A stretch of 64,000 bases of DNA from JANNYA01 sp031422315 (GTDB lineage Bacteria > Pseudomonadota > Gammaproteobacteria > Xanthomonadales > SZUA-5): positions 70,230 to 134,229 of the forward strand of contig JANOQN010000073.1 in NCBI GenBank assembly GCA_031422315.1. Direction: 5' to 3'. The translations under genes and the position numbers were made by a program. Positions 18,469 to 27,903 of the stretch are shown in pieces; the first letter of the stretch is position 1; every line of letters starts with the position of its first letter. A model generated the notes under the pieces. The model worked only from the letters and a program-made list of their open reading frames with translations, ran no database searches and was not told the origin of the DNA.

Positions 18469-19514
18469 TGCAACATTTCACTCATCTACGCGACCTAAAT
18501 CCAACGCAGGATCCAGGGCGCGCTGCCGCCTTGATTACCCGCGCGCGCGCGCTCAAAGCGGGCGCAAAATCTAAAGCGTTGAGCGATAAAATACTCGGGC
18601 TTTTGTTTATGGACCCGAGCCTGCGCACGCGCACATCGTTTGATGCCGCCGCCATTAAGCTGGGCGGGCAGTCGATATCTTTGGACGTCGGTCAAGGCGT
18701 TTGGGGCTTGGAGTATCTAGACAACGTAGCCATGAATGGCGATAAGCCCGAGCATGTGCGCGAAGCCGCAGGCGTGTTGAGCCAATACGTAAATGTACTG
18801 GGCGTACGCGCGTTTAGCCGCGGCGAAGGCCTATCAAGCGATGAAGCGGACCGCGTGATTGGCGCGTTTCGCACGCACGCTTCGGTACCAGTGATCAGCT
18901 TGGAAAGCGCCCGCGAGCATCCGTGCCAGGGTTTGGCCGATCTAATGACGGCGCAAGAACACTTCGGCCCGTTGAACGAAGTCAATATCACGTTGAGCTG
19001 GGCCCCGCATATCAAATCCTTGCCGCGCGCGGTGCCAAATTCATTGCTACTGACCGCGGCAGCGCTGGGTTGCAAAATTCGTGTAGCGCATCCGCTAGGC
19101 TATGCCCTAGCGCCTGAAATTACCGCAGAAGCGCAAAAGTATGCCGAGATGAGCGGTGCGAAAATCGATTTTTATACGCATCAGGCACCGGCGCTCAAAG
19201 GAGCGCAGATTATCTACGCAAAGTCCTGGGGCCAAACCGATGCGCTCGTCGCGCCGCCGAATGACCCAAGCTTGGCGAATTGGATGCTGACGCCTGAGCA
19301 TTTTGCTGATGCCCACGCCGATGCCAAATTTCTGCACTGCCTACCGGTGCGCCGGGGTGTGGAAGTCAGCCATGCCGTATTAGATGGCCCGCGTTCGAGC
19401 GTGTTGAGCGAGGCGGGCAATCGGCTGTGGGTGCAAATGTCGGCGTTGGAGTGGTTGATGCAGGCGAATGGGCTGAGCATTGACGATGTGGTTGATTCGC
19501 TGCCGTTGATTTAA
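18468..19514 (+). CDS. argF': N-acylornithine carbamoyltransferase, succinyl-type by signature residue
   Basis: Transfers a carbamoyl group to an N-acylated ornithine, giving N-acylcitrulline. 348 residues. Carbamoyl phosphate motif SLRTRTSF, HPCQ, the proline-rich loop WAPHIKSLPRAVPNS and HCLPVRRGVEVS are all present; the last two place it in the acylornithine branch and not with ordinary ornithine carbamoyltransferases. In MNGDKPEHV, Pro94 aligns with Pro90 of Bacteroides fragilis N-succinylornithine carbamoyltransferase, where the Xanthomonas acetyl enzyme has Glu92. These references are from memory. The other matching segments also look more like the succinyl enzyme. It overlaps argD by one base. 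Confidence 0.9.
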   Translation: MQHFTHLRDLNPTQDPGRAAALITRARALKAGAKSKALSDKILGLLFMDPSLRTRTSFDAAAIKLGGQSISLDVGQGVWGLEYLDNVAMNGDKPEHVREAAGVLSQYVNVLGVRAFSRGEGLSSDEADRVIGAFRTHASVPVISLESAREHPCQGLADLMTAQEHFGPLNEVNITLSWAPHIKSLPRAVPNSLLLTAAALGCKIRVAHPLGYALAPEITAEAQKYAEMSGAKIDFYTHQAPALKGAQIIYAKSWGQTDALVAPPNDPSLANWMLTPEHFADAHADAKFLHCLPVRRGVEVSHAVLDGPRSSVLSEAGNRLWVQMSALEWLMQANGLSIDDVVDSLPLI

Positions 19515-19553
19515 TTTTGAATGTTTTTAACGCCGCGTGACTGATCTTCCTCT

Positions 19554-19644
19554 CGTCATCCCCGCGCAGGCGGGGATCCATAACAGGTGTCGATGATTCC
19601 CGAACGTTTATCGAACCTGGGTTCCCGCCTTCGCGGGAATGACG
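19554..19644. repeat. Paired-palindrome intergenic repeat, family 1, copy B
   Basis: CGTCATCCCCGCGCAGGCGG at the left and CGCCTTCGCGGGAATGACG at the right, with AACAGGTGTC inside. It splits the arginine cluster into argD-argF' and argB-argH, and its hairpins could attenuate read-through or stabilise the upstream mRNA. Confidence 0.9.
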
Positions 19645-19738
19645 GATCACAAGCTAGCTAACTAATTAACCTCCACGCGATTTCCCAACCACAGATATCT
19701 CAGTCTAAAAAACTAAACCCTAATTCTCGGAGCACTTT

Positions 19739-20629
19739 ATGCCCTTTGCAGCAAATCCATTTGACGTCATGAAAGGCTTGGCGAAGTATCTGCGGCTGTT
19801 TCGCGGCAAAATTTTCGTCGTCAAAATCGGCGGCGAAGTTCTAGAAAATCCTGAAGCGCGCAAAGCGGTCGCCGAGCAGCTGAGCGCACTGTGGACCATG
19901 TCGATTCGCCTCGTCATCGTACACGGCGGCGGCGGTGAAATTGATTCGCTGTGCAATAAGCTGGGCTTGCCGATTCAAAAGATCAACGGCCGCCGAGTCA
20001 CCACGCCTGATGTGCTGCAAACGGTCAAAATGACGCTCGCGGGCTCGGTCCATACCGATTGGCTGGCTGAGTTAAACGCAGCTGGCATACCCGCCGTGGG
20101 CTTGAGCGGCGTGGACGCAGGCTTGATCAAAGCGCACAAACGTGAACCCATGCAAATGGGCGGTGGGCTGGTCGATTTTGGTGAAGTCGGTGATATTGAC
20201 AGCGTCGATCCAGCCTTGCTGCACACGCTGCTGGAGCGCGATTACGTGCCGGTGCTGTGCCCACTTTCGACAGGTCCTGAGGGCCAAGTGTTCAATACCA
20301 ATGCTGATACCGTCGCGGCTGCAGTAGCCAGCACGCTAAAAGCTGAGAAGCTGTTCTTCGTGCTGGGTTTGCCCGGGCTTTTGAAAGATGTCAATAACCC
20401 CAACAGCGTGATTTCGTTTGCCCCGATGAATATGCTCGATGAGATGATTGCGCGCGGCGAAGTATCCGGTGGCATGCTGCCGAAAAGTACGGCGATCAAG
20501 CAGGCGCTCAATAATCATGTCGGCAGCGTGCATTTGGTCAGCGGCCTGCAGCAAGACGCATTATTGGTGGAAGTCTTCACCAATGAAGGCGCAGGCACCA
20601 AGCTTGTGAAAGACGCCAACTATGGCTGA
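19739..20629 (+). CDS. argB: N-acetylglutamate (N-acylglutamate) kinase
   Basis: Phosphorylates N-acylglutamate in arginine synthesis. 296 residues. Amino acid kinase fold motifs: FVVKIGGEVLE, VIVHGGGGEI, GLSGVDAGLI, FNTNADTVAAAVA and VSGGMLPKST. GGAG lies 6 bases before the ATG. Only the kinase domain is present: the Xanthomonas-type C-terminal acetyltransferase (synthase) domain is absent, so acylglutamate must come from another enzyme outside this window. The stop overlaps argH by 8 bases, so the two are coupled. Confidence 0.93.
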   Translation: MPFAANPFDVMKGLAKYLRLFRGKIFVVKIGGEVLENPEARKAVAEQLSALWTMSIRLVIVHGGGGEIDSLCNKLGLPIQKINGRRVTTPDVLQTVKMTLAGSVHTDWLAELNAAGIPAVGLSGVDAGLIKAHKREPMQMGGGLVDFGEVGDIDSVDPALLHTLLERDYVPVLCPLSTGPEGQVFNTNADTVAAAVASTLKAEKLFFVLGLPGLLKDVNNPNSVISFAPMNMLDEMIARGEVSGGMLPKSTAIKQALNNHVGSVHLVSGLQQDALLVEVFTNEGAGTKLVKDANYG

Positions 20630-21977
20630 GCTCGCAGCCCGGGTTAACGCTCAGCTGTGGGCTAAAGGCGAACCGCTGAATGCGCTGATTCATCAGTTTA
20701 CTGTGGGGGATGACCCAAACTGGGACGCGCAGCTGTTTCCATTTGATTGCATGGCTAGCGCTGCGCACGCACAAATGTTGGCGCGCGTCGGCTTGATTGA
20801 AGCGAATCAAGCACAGCAGCTAACAACGGCGCTGCGTGAGCTATTCGATGCACCGATCCCCGTCACCATGGCGCAAGAGGATTGCCACACCGCGATTGAA
20901 GCCGCGCTTATCGAGCGCTTAGGCGAAACTGGCAAGCGTATCCATTTAGGGCGCTCTCGCAATGATCAAGTGCTGGTCGCGCTACGCTTGCTGCTCAAAC
21001 AAACCGTGCGGGAAACTAGCGCGCAAGTTTTAGCACTGGTGCAGGCACTGCTCAATTTCGCCACAAAAAATGCCGATGTTGCGCTGCCCGGTTACACGCA
21101 TTTGCAACGCGCAATGCCGTCCAGTTTTGGCATGTGGGCGCAGGGTTTTGCGTGTGGACTGTTAGAAGAATTGGACGCCAGCGCTGGTCTGCTCGCGCGC
21201 ATTGATCGCTGCCCGCTTGGCGCGGCAGCCGGTTTTGGCGTGCCGCTACCTCTGGATCGAGAATTTTGCGCAGATTTGCTCGGCTTTGCGCAGGTGCAGC
21301 TATCCCCAACTGATTGCATGAACTCGCGCGGGCGCCACGAACAGGCGATGCTAGATTGGTTTGCCTCCATCGCGCACACACTGGAAAAGTTAGCCTGGGA
21401 TGTCGTGCTGTACGCCAGTCAAGAATTCGCTTTTATCAAGCTGCCAGCCGCGTTTACCACCGGCAGCTCAATCATGCCGCACAAGCGCAACCCGGATGTC
21501 GCGGAACTCGCACGCGCGCACTGTCGGCAAATTCGCGGCTTTGCGGACAGCCATCGCCACATTATGAGCGGTCTACCCAGCAGCTATCACCGTGATTTTC
21601 AGCTCGGCAAAGCGCCACTGCTGAGCGCCATTGCCAACATGCGCACGCTGCTGGATGTGTCGACAGAACTGATACCCGCGATTGAACCTATAGCGACAAG
21701 TATCGAATTAGCTTGTAGCGACGAGCTTTACGCCGCGCACGCCGCTTATCAAAAAGTAGCCGCCGGCGCTGCGTTTCGTGACGCCTATCAAGCCATCGCC
21801 CTGGAACTCAAAACCGGCACTTTCAAGCCGGATCGCACTGCGCTTAGCGCCAAACACTTGGGCGGTTTGAGCAACTTAGGCTTGGCGCAAAGCCAAACCG
21901 CACATGATGCGCACGCCGCACGAATTGCGGGACTTCAGGCTAAGGCTACTGCGGTATTGAAGCGGCTTTGGGGTTAA
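20622..21977 (+). CDS. argH: Argininosuccinate lyase
   Basis: Splits argininosuccinate into arginine and fumarate, the last step of the pathway. 451 residues, normal for the family. Motifs: GKRIHLGRSRNDQV, LPGYTHLQRAMPSSFG and the superfamily signature GSSIMPHKRNPDVAE with the catalytic Ser loop. It overlaps argB by 8 bases. argG, argC and the deacylase are not in this window. Confidence 0.95.
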   Translation: MAELAARVNAQLWAKGEPLNALIHQFTVGDDPNWDAQLFPFDCMASAAHAQMLARVGLIEANQAQQLTTALRELFDAPIPVTMAQEDCHTAIEAALIERLGETGKRIHLGRSRNDQVLVALRLLLKQTVRETSAQVLALVQALLNFATKNADVALPGYTHLQRAMPSSFGMWAQGFACGLLEELDASAGLLARIDRCPLGAAAGFGVPLPLDREFCADLLGFAQVQLSPTDCMNSRGRHEQAMLDWFASIAHTLEKLAWDVVLYASQEFAFIKLPAAFTTGSSIMPHKRNPDVAELARAHCRQIRGFADSHRHIMSGLPSSYHRDFQLGKAPLLSAIANMRTLLDVSTELIPAIEPIATSIELACSDELYAAHAAYQKVAAGAAFRDAYQAIALELKTGTFKPDRTALSAKHLGGLSNLGLAQSQTAHDAHAARIAGLQAKATAVLKRLWG

Positions 21978-22111
21978 GGCTGATGTAAGTCTTAAATTTG
22001 TGAAATTATCCTAAGCTCGCAGTACTTTTGTGCGAAAGCGCCTAGTAATTCGTGAATTGCAAGCCTATGGTGCTGGCAACGGGCCGAAAAACCCTTCTTT
22101 AGAGAATAGCC

Positions 22112-24223
22112 ATGTCCAGTCGCGCGCCAACAAGCCGTCAATATGCACTTATAAGTCTAGCGCTTGCCGCCAGCTTGCCGATCAGCGCAGCTACATTTTC
22201 CGGGCAAACCAGCTCAGGTGCGTTTTTCCAAATCGAAACGCCCGCCAATTGGCAGCCAGGCAATGGTTTGGTACTGATCAATCATGGCTTTAGTTTGGAT
22301 ACACCACGCGCGAATCCATCGCTAGGCGAGCCGGTTTTACGCAACCGTATGCTAAGTCAAGGTTATGCGATTGCTGCATCGAGCTACAGTGATAGCGGCT
22401 GGGCAACTTTTAGAATTGGTCAGGATTACCGCGAGCTCATGGTCGAATTTCGCCGCGTGTTCGGCGCGCCCGGCCCTTTGCTGACCGCCGGTGGATCGCT
22501 CGGCGGCTTGGTCTCGATTCAACTTGCCGAGCTTGCTGCACGCGGTGAATTTGAACCGGTCGCTGGCGTTTTAGCGCTTTGTCCGGCGGTGGGTGGTTCA
22601 AAAATTTGGGATCAAGCGTTTGATATCCGGGTCAGCTTTGATGCGCTCTGTAAAAACACCACCGGCGGTGATTTACCTTCAGGCACTGCCGCGTTCCCGT
22701 ACGCGCTAAAACCTGAAGATGTTGCTGGCGGCCCATCTGATACCGCTTTGATTGAAGTAGCGGCTGCAGGCGCTAAATGCCTTGGCATGGGCGTCAATGA
22801 TTTGCTGCAAACCTCTGGCATGCGTGATCGCCGCGCACGCTTCGTTGCAATCAACAACACCACCGACGATGCCATCCCGAACCTGCTTTATTACGCCACC
22901 TTTGGCTTGACTGATTTGCTATTTGATCCGCTCAAGCTCAACCAGCAAGCGGGCTTTGACAACCAAGATGTCAACTATGGCGATATAGCGCTAGATTCCA
23001 GCGTGCGCCGCGTGAGCGCAGATCCACTGGCGCGCTATCGCATGCTCCGTAATTACACACCAACCGGTTATATAGGAGCAGCTAAGCTACTCGCCGTCAC
23101 CACCAGTGGTGATCCTATCTTGCCCGCCGCACATTTAGACGTGCTGGATGAGCGCTTTCCACTGGCACAAACCCGGCGCGCCATCGTGAAAGAAACGCGC
23201 GGCACACACTGCGGATTTAGCGAAGTTGAACTTTTGGGCGCTTGGAATACTTTGAGCGGCTGGGTTCGAACGGGTACAGCGCCAGTGGCCGCAACGCTGC
23301 CAACTTCGCTCAATCAAGCGTGCGAAAGCGCGAGAGTCGGTGGCCCACAAAATCAACCAGGCGGCACCGGAGAATGCCGATTCCAAACCGCTGATAATGT
23401 CGAAACGCTCGCCAGCATCATCAAACCAAGGCCCAAAGCCGCACCGCTGATTGATGCAGCTCTCAATGGCGATTGGTACGACCCTGCCCGCTCAGGCGAA
23501 GGTTTAAAAGTCGAATCACTCGGAAACGGGCGCGTATTAGTCAGCGTATTCACCTACCCACGAACCGGCGTCGATGCGCAGCAGCTTTGGGTGACCGGCA
23601 TTGGCAACGTCAGCGAAAATGGCTTTAGCGCCGATTTGATCGAACCGAACGGCGCCCGATTTGGCGATGCGTTTGTCGCGAGTGAGGTCCGCCGTTTGCC
23701 ATGGGGTAAAATGGAAATGGCGCTTACCGAATGCGGCAAAGCCGTCATGAGTATTACCGGCCCAGCGGGTTACGACACCCAAACGCGCACGCTCGTGCAG
23801 CTTGCACGCCAGCTCGTGCCATGCAACACCCGTATTGCTCAGCCGGGTTTTACCGCACTCAGCGGCAACTGGTATGACGCAAGCAGAAGCGGCGAAGGCC
23901 TGTTTTTAACGGTAACGCCAAGCAGCACCGCAGTCGGTATCTGGTTTACCTACACACCCGATGGCAAACAAGCCTGGATTACCCAGCAAGGCACGCTAGC
24001 TAATCGAAAAATTTTGGGCGATAGCCTACGCCCCGTTGGCGCACGCTATGGCAGCGCATTCAACAGCGCGGCTGTGCAGCGCGAAGCCTTCGGCCGCTTT
24101 GAAATTACCTTTGTGAGCTGCAACGAATTGATCATGACCTACCAATCGCCATGGGGACCAGGCACGCGCCGATTGACGCGTTTGACTACGCCTGAGGGAA
24201 GCGGTGGGTGTGTGTTGGAGTAA
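22112..24223 (+). CDS. Secreted alpha/beta hydrolase with two C-terminal GxWYxxxRSGEG domains
   Basis: 703 residues; signal peptide around YALISLALAASLPISAA. Residues ~25-420 form an alpha/beta hydrolase: LVLINHGFS, nucleophile elbow TAGGSLGGLVSIQLAE, and GTHCGFSEVELLGAW, which could hold the catalytic His. Two ~115-residue repeats follow, opening NGDWYDPARSGEGLKV (~455) and SGNWYDASRSGEGLFL (~590). Each has a GARFGDAF or GARYGSAF strand and a late Cys. This module is common in secreted proteins of Xanthomonadales in my experience, with no known role. A GAGA precedes the ATG weakly. The substrate is unknown. Confidence 0.82.
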   Translation: MSSRAPTSRQYALISLALAASLPISAATFSGQTSSGAFFQIETPANWQPGNGLVLINHGFSLDTPRANPSLGEPVLRNRMLSQGYAIAASSYSDSGWATFRIGQDYRELMVEFRRVFGAPGPLLTAGGSLGGLVSIQLAELAARGEFEPVAGVLALCPAVGGSKIWDQAFDIRVSFDALCKNTTGGDLPSGTAAFPYALKPEDVAGGPSDTALIEVAAAGAKCLGMGVNDLLQTSGMRDRRARFVAINNTTDDAIPNLLYYATFGLTDLLFDPLKLNQQAGFDNQDVNYGDIALDSSVRRVSADPLARYRMLRNYTPTGYIGAAKLLAVTTSGDPILPAAHLDVLDERFPLAQTRRAIVKETRGTHCGFSEVELLGAWNTLSGWVRTGTAPVAATLPTSLNQACESARVGGPQNQPGGTGECRFQTADNVETLASIIKPRPKAAPLIDAALNGDWYDPARSGEGLKVESLGNGRVLVSVFTYPRTGVDAQQLWVTGIGNVSENGFSADLIEPNGARFGDAFVASEVRRLPWGKMEMALTECGKAVMSITGPAGYDTQTRTLVQLARQLVPCNTRIAQPGFTALSGNWYDASRSGEGLFLTVTPSSTAVGIWFTYTPDGKQAWITQQGTLANRKILGDSLRPVGARYGSAFNSAAVQREAFGRFEITFVSCNELIMTYQSPWGPGTRRLTRLTTPEGSGGCVLE

Positions 24224-24306
24224 TTTGATAATGTTCGCTAGACACTGGACTTAATACGCGGCGATCAGGCACGCTTGTGATGTGGTTATTAAAGCGAGCG
24301 TGTCAA

Positions 24307-25509
24307 ATGCGAAATTTCAAATTTTTATTAACTTTATTGACGTGCTCTTTTGCGGCAGACGCAGCACCAATAACGCCATTATTTCGAAGCGGCATGGAAG
24401 ACGCTTGTAACTATGATGCAGACCAAGATCGTCTCAACGATTGCGTCGAAACGGGCTCCAACGTATATATCAGCGTAAGCAACACAGGAACCGGTGTATT
24501 TAATCCAGATTCGGATTTTGACGGCTTAAGCGATGGTGATGAAGTTTTGGGCACATCGGCTGGATTGAATTTACCGGGCATGGGCACCACACCGCTTAAG
24601 CGCGACATACTGGTCGAATACGACTGGTTTGATGATGCCGTTGATTGCGCGGCGCATTCACACCAACCGACGCAGGCGATATTTGATCAAACCGCCGCAG
24701 CGTATGCGGCCATGCCTATTGGCAATCCAGACGGCACAACCGGCATTCGTTTGATTCAAGATCGGGGCCAAGGCGGCTTGTTCACCGGCGGCAATTTAGT
24801 GCCCGATGCCGATGGCATAGTCGATGGGCTGGGCACCCAGTTCCAAGCCATAAGAAGCGCCAATTTTGCCAGTAACCGTGATGGCTATTTCCACTATGCG
24901 CTATTTCCACACCGCTATGGCACTGCAACTAACGGCAGTTCTGGACTGGCACAAGTCAATGGCCGCAACTTAATTGTGTCGCTCTATTGCGCTAACGGCA
25001 CCGCAAACGTACGCAACACCATCGTCCATGAAATGGGCCACAACTTGGGGCTGCGGCACGGTGGCAATGTCACCTGCAACTACAAGCCGAACTACAACTC
25101 AGTGATGAACTATCGCTATCAATTTCCCGGCATTGACACCGACTGCACGCTGCCTGGAAATGGTGTCGCAGGCTATTCAATCGGTACACGGATCGTCTTG
25201 AATGAAAACACGCTCAATGAGGTTAACGGCATCTGTGGTGCGCCCGGCCCTAGCATCGACTGGAACGGCAACGGCACACTTGAACCCAACGTACCTTTCG
25301 ACACTAACGTCAGTGACAGTGCGCAAGCAACCGCTTGCGGCGCAGTTTTATCAACACTTTCAGATTTTAATGATCTTGGCTCGTTGAATTTACGCGCAGT
25401 CAGCAATCTAAGTTTCGCTGGCCGACAAGCCCTGCAAGCACCGGATTATCATGCGGAAGTTGAGGTTTGCCAAAACGTTCCAGTGGAGTTTGTTTCGAGG
25501 AAGGATTAA
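24307..25509 (+). CDS. Secreted metzincin-type zinc metalloprotease with calcium-binding repeats
   Basis: About 400 residues from MRNFKFLLTLLTCSFAADA, a signal peptide; a GTG/ATG pair 9 codons earlier is also open. Right after the predicted cleavage comes LFRSGMEDA, resembling the GFED tag seen at the C-termini of other secreted proteins here. Next are DADQDRLNDCVE and DFDGLSDGDE, thrombospondin type 3-like calcium loops. The catalytic site is HEMGHNLGLRHGG (HExxHxxGxxH), with a probable Met-turn in NSVMNYRYQF. Several Cys residues suggest disulfides. The substrate is unknown. It is convergent with the kinase gene downstream. Confidence 0.87.
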   Translation: MRNFKFLLTLLTCSFAADAAPITPLFRSGMEDACNYDADQDRLNDCVETGSNVYISVSNTGTGVFNPDSDFDGLSDGDEVLGTSAGLNLPGMGTTPLKRDILVEYDWFDDAVDCAAHSHQPTQAIFDQTAAAYAAMPIGNPDGTTGIRLIQDRGQGGLFTGGNLVPDADGIVDGLGTQFQAIRSANFASNRDGYFHYALFPHRYGTATNGSSGLAQVNGRNLIVSLYCANGTANVRNTIVHEMGHNLGLRHGGNVTCNYKPNYNSVMNYRYQFPGIDTDCTLPGNGVAGYSIGTRIVLNENTLNEVNGICGAPGPSIDWNGNGTLEPNVPFDTNVSDSAQATACGAVLSTLSDFNDLGSLNLRAVSNLSFAGRQALQAPDYHAEVEVCQNVPVEFVSRKD

Positions 25510-25614
25510 CGCGCTGAGCTCAAGCGATTCGCGATTTTTTTGAGCGCGCATGAGGATCGGTAACTGCTCGTAGTCACCGCGTCGTTTTTCCTCATAACCA
25601 AATCAAAACAAAAG

Positions 25615-27666
25615 CTAACGCCGATGCTTACTCAATCGAGCCGCGAGCTGCCCCAAATGCGTACTAACAGCGTCCCTCCCCTTTTCGCTGGCATTTAGAC
25701 CGGTGTATTGCAGCTCTTCTCTGAAACTATTGATCGCAGAACCGCTCACGGTATCAAACGCTTTTACTTCAAGATTGGCCAACGTCAACGTATCGCTTTG
25801 GCCGTAGAAGGTAATGTTCTGGCTGCCGGTGCGCTGCGCGCGCACGGTGATGATCGCTGAAATACCGGCAGCGCGCGCGGCTTGCACGGCGGCGGATGGG
25901 TTTGAGCCTCCGCGCAATCTGGCGATGATCGGGAACGCATCTTCATCCACCACGTTATAGCCGGCGTCCATTAGCGCGTTTTCAATTTCTACTTCGGCGG
26001 CGCTGGCTGGGCCTAAATCGCCCAATGCCAGCACTAGAACACGCGGCACCATGGGGGCTGCGGGCACCACTTTCGGCACCGGCGTTACGCTTGCAACCTG
26101 CGGGCCTAAATCGCGCTTGTTGAGTGTTTCGGAAGCCTGCCGCAACCCGGCGAGCGGCTCACGCCTTAATTGACCCGACGCTTCTGGTGTTGATTCATTT
26201 ACGGCAACGGCTGGCACGGCGGCTGGATTAGTCTGGGTTTGTGCTTGGGTTTGTGCTTGGGTTTGTGCCTGGGTTTGTGCGGCAACTGGAACGGATTCTG
26301 CGATCACTGGCGTTGCCACTGGCTGGCTAGCTTCGCTAACAGGTTGGCTAGATTCGCTTGGCACGTTGGCGCCGATAACCGGCATAGCGACTTGGGTGAT
26401 CGGCGTATCAGCACGGGTGATTGATTTGGTTGGCGCATCGCTAGCGCTCAGCGCCGCAGGTTCAATACTGGGCTGGCTGCGAGCACCGATCGGGCTGGCT
26501 TTGGCGACGATATCGGGGCGAGCGGCATCTTGAATCGACTGATAATAGAACGCGCCAGCGGTAGCGCCGCCAATGAGCAATGTGGCTGCGATTGCCAACG
26601 GCATTTTGCTGCGGCTAGGATTAGCTTGCGCCGCGTACTGTTGCTGCGGGGCTGGCTGCTGATACTGCGGTTGCGCGTGGGCAAATTGCGGCGGCGGCAT
26701 GCTAACAGGCGCGGCTGGAATAGACGCAGCGGCAACAACACCCACTGGCACCACATTGCCACGCGGCAGCGTAGCCTGCGCAGGGGCGCGAACGCCATTT
26801 GGCAAAGTCGAAGCTGAAGTGACGCCTGGAACTGCACCAGGCGTGCTTGGCATTTGTGCTAAGCGCTCGATATCTTCGATCAAGTCATGGCAGCTGCCGT
26901 AGCGCAGGCTAGGATCTTTCAGCAGCATCTTGTTTAACACGTTAATCACGTCTTGGCTGACATCGGCGCCTAAGCTGCGCACGTCTGGAATCTCCGCGCG
27001 CACCACTTCCAGCATCAAGCCGAGCGGCGATTGATCAGTAAATGGCATACGGCCAGCAAGCATTTCAAAAAGCACAATGCCGAGCGAAAACACATCCGAG
27101 CGTTGATCAACTTGCTGGCCCAAACACACTTCCGGCGATAAATAGCCGGGCGTGCCGACAAATTCACCGGTACCGGTTAACTTTTGCGAGAAATCCCGAG
27201 TTGCCAAAGCAATACCGAAATCGGCAACTTTGACCAAACCGCGCGGAGTGATCATCAAATTCGCAGGTTTGATGTCGCGGTGCACCACACCCAAATCGTG
27301 CGCGGTGCTTAGGCCGCGCGCAGCCTGCACGACAATGCCAAGCGCACGTTTTGCATCAAGCTTGCCTTCTCGGCGCAGCGTTTGGCTGAGCGACTCGCCC
27401 TCAACATATTCCATCGCAAAAAACGGCTGGCCAGCGTCTTCGCCAATCATGTAAATTTGAATAATATGCGGGTCATTGAGCTGCGCCATGCTGCGCGCTT
27501 CGCGTAAAAATCGCTCGACCACTTGTGGGTCATGCGCCAGCGCTTCGCTCATCAGCTTGATGGCTACATGTCGGCTTAAGGAAGGTTCAAAGCCCTTGTA
27601 GACGACGCCCATGCCACCGCGGCCTAATTCGCTAACCACTTCATAGTGACCGACTTTTTGACGCAT
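25615..27666 (-). CDS. Membrane-bound Hanks-type Ser/Thr protein kinase
   Basis: 683 residues. I chose MRQKVGHYEV, which has AGGAG 7 bases upstream. The kinase domain spans ~1-265: ELGRGGMGVVYKG (P-loop), VAIK, VVHRDIKPANLMI, VADFGIAL and the APE-like SPEVCLG. A Pro/Gln/Ala linker follows, then one transmembrane helix (LAIAATLLIGGATAGAFYY, ~345), a disordered region containing QTQAQTQAQTQ, and a predicted alpha/beta C-terminal domain (~545-683) that opens RVLVLALGDLG. That domain would be periplasmic and could sense a ligand; I do not recognise its family. Confidence 0.9.
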   Translation of the reverse strand: MRQKVGHYEVVSELGRGGMGVVYKGFEPSLSRHVAIKLMSEALAHDPQVVERFLREARSMAQLNDPHIIQIYMIGEDAGQPFFAMEYVEGESLSQTLRREGKLDAKRALGIVVQAARGLSTAHDLGVVHRDIKPANLMITPRGLVKVADFGIALATRDFSQKLTGTGEFVGTPGYLSPEVCLGQQVDQRSDVFSLGIVLFEMLAGRMPFTDQSPLGLMLEVVRAEIPDVRSLGADVSQDVINVLNKMLLKDPSLRYGSCHDLIEDIERLAQMPSTPGAVPGVTSASTLPNGVRAPAQATLPRGNVVPVGVVAAASIPAAPVSMPPPQFAHAQPQYQQPAPQQQYAAQANPSRSKMPLAIAATLLIGGATAGAFYYQSIQDAARPDIVAKASPIGARSQPSIEPAALSASDAPTKSITRADTPITQVAMPVIGANVPSESSQPVSEASQPVATPVIAESVPVAAQTQAQTQAQTQAQTQTNPAAVPAVAVNESTPEASGQLRREPLAGLRQASETLNKRDLGPQVASVTPVPKVVPAAPMVPRVLVLALGDLGPASAAEVEIENALMDAGYNVVDEDAFPIIARLRGGSNPSAAVQAARAAGISAIITVRAQRTGSQNITFYGQSDTLTLANLEVKAFDTVSGSAINSFREELQYTGLNASEKGRDAVSTHLGQLAARLSKHRR
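26233..26280 (-). repeat. Four 12-bp tandem repeats inside the kinase gene
   Basis: Four copies of a 12-base unit (CTGGGTTTGTGC, with the first base varying C/T, on the + strand), encoding alternating QTQA in the linker. In-frame units allow length variation by slippage without breaking the frame. Confidence 0.9.
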
Positions 27667-27903
27667 GACCGCACTCCTGGTTATTGTGTGGATTGCGCGC
27701 TGCTTGGACACGCGCGCAATTTAAGACGCGAAAAGTTTAAGCCTTCCATATGAATCGCAGTTAGCGAAAACCCAACAAGCATAAGGATTTACACCCTAAA
27801 TCGCGTGATTTATGGGGTTAAAGCGTGTTGGATTTGGCAGTTGCGGGATTTTGTTGGTGCCGAGAACCGAAGCAGGAATGACAGTTTTAGCTTCAATTAA
27901 TTA

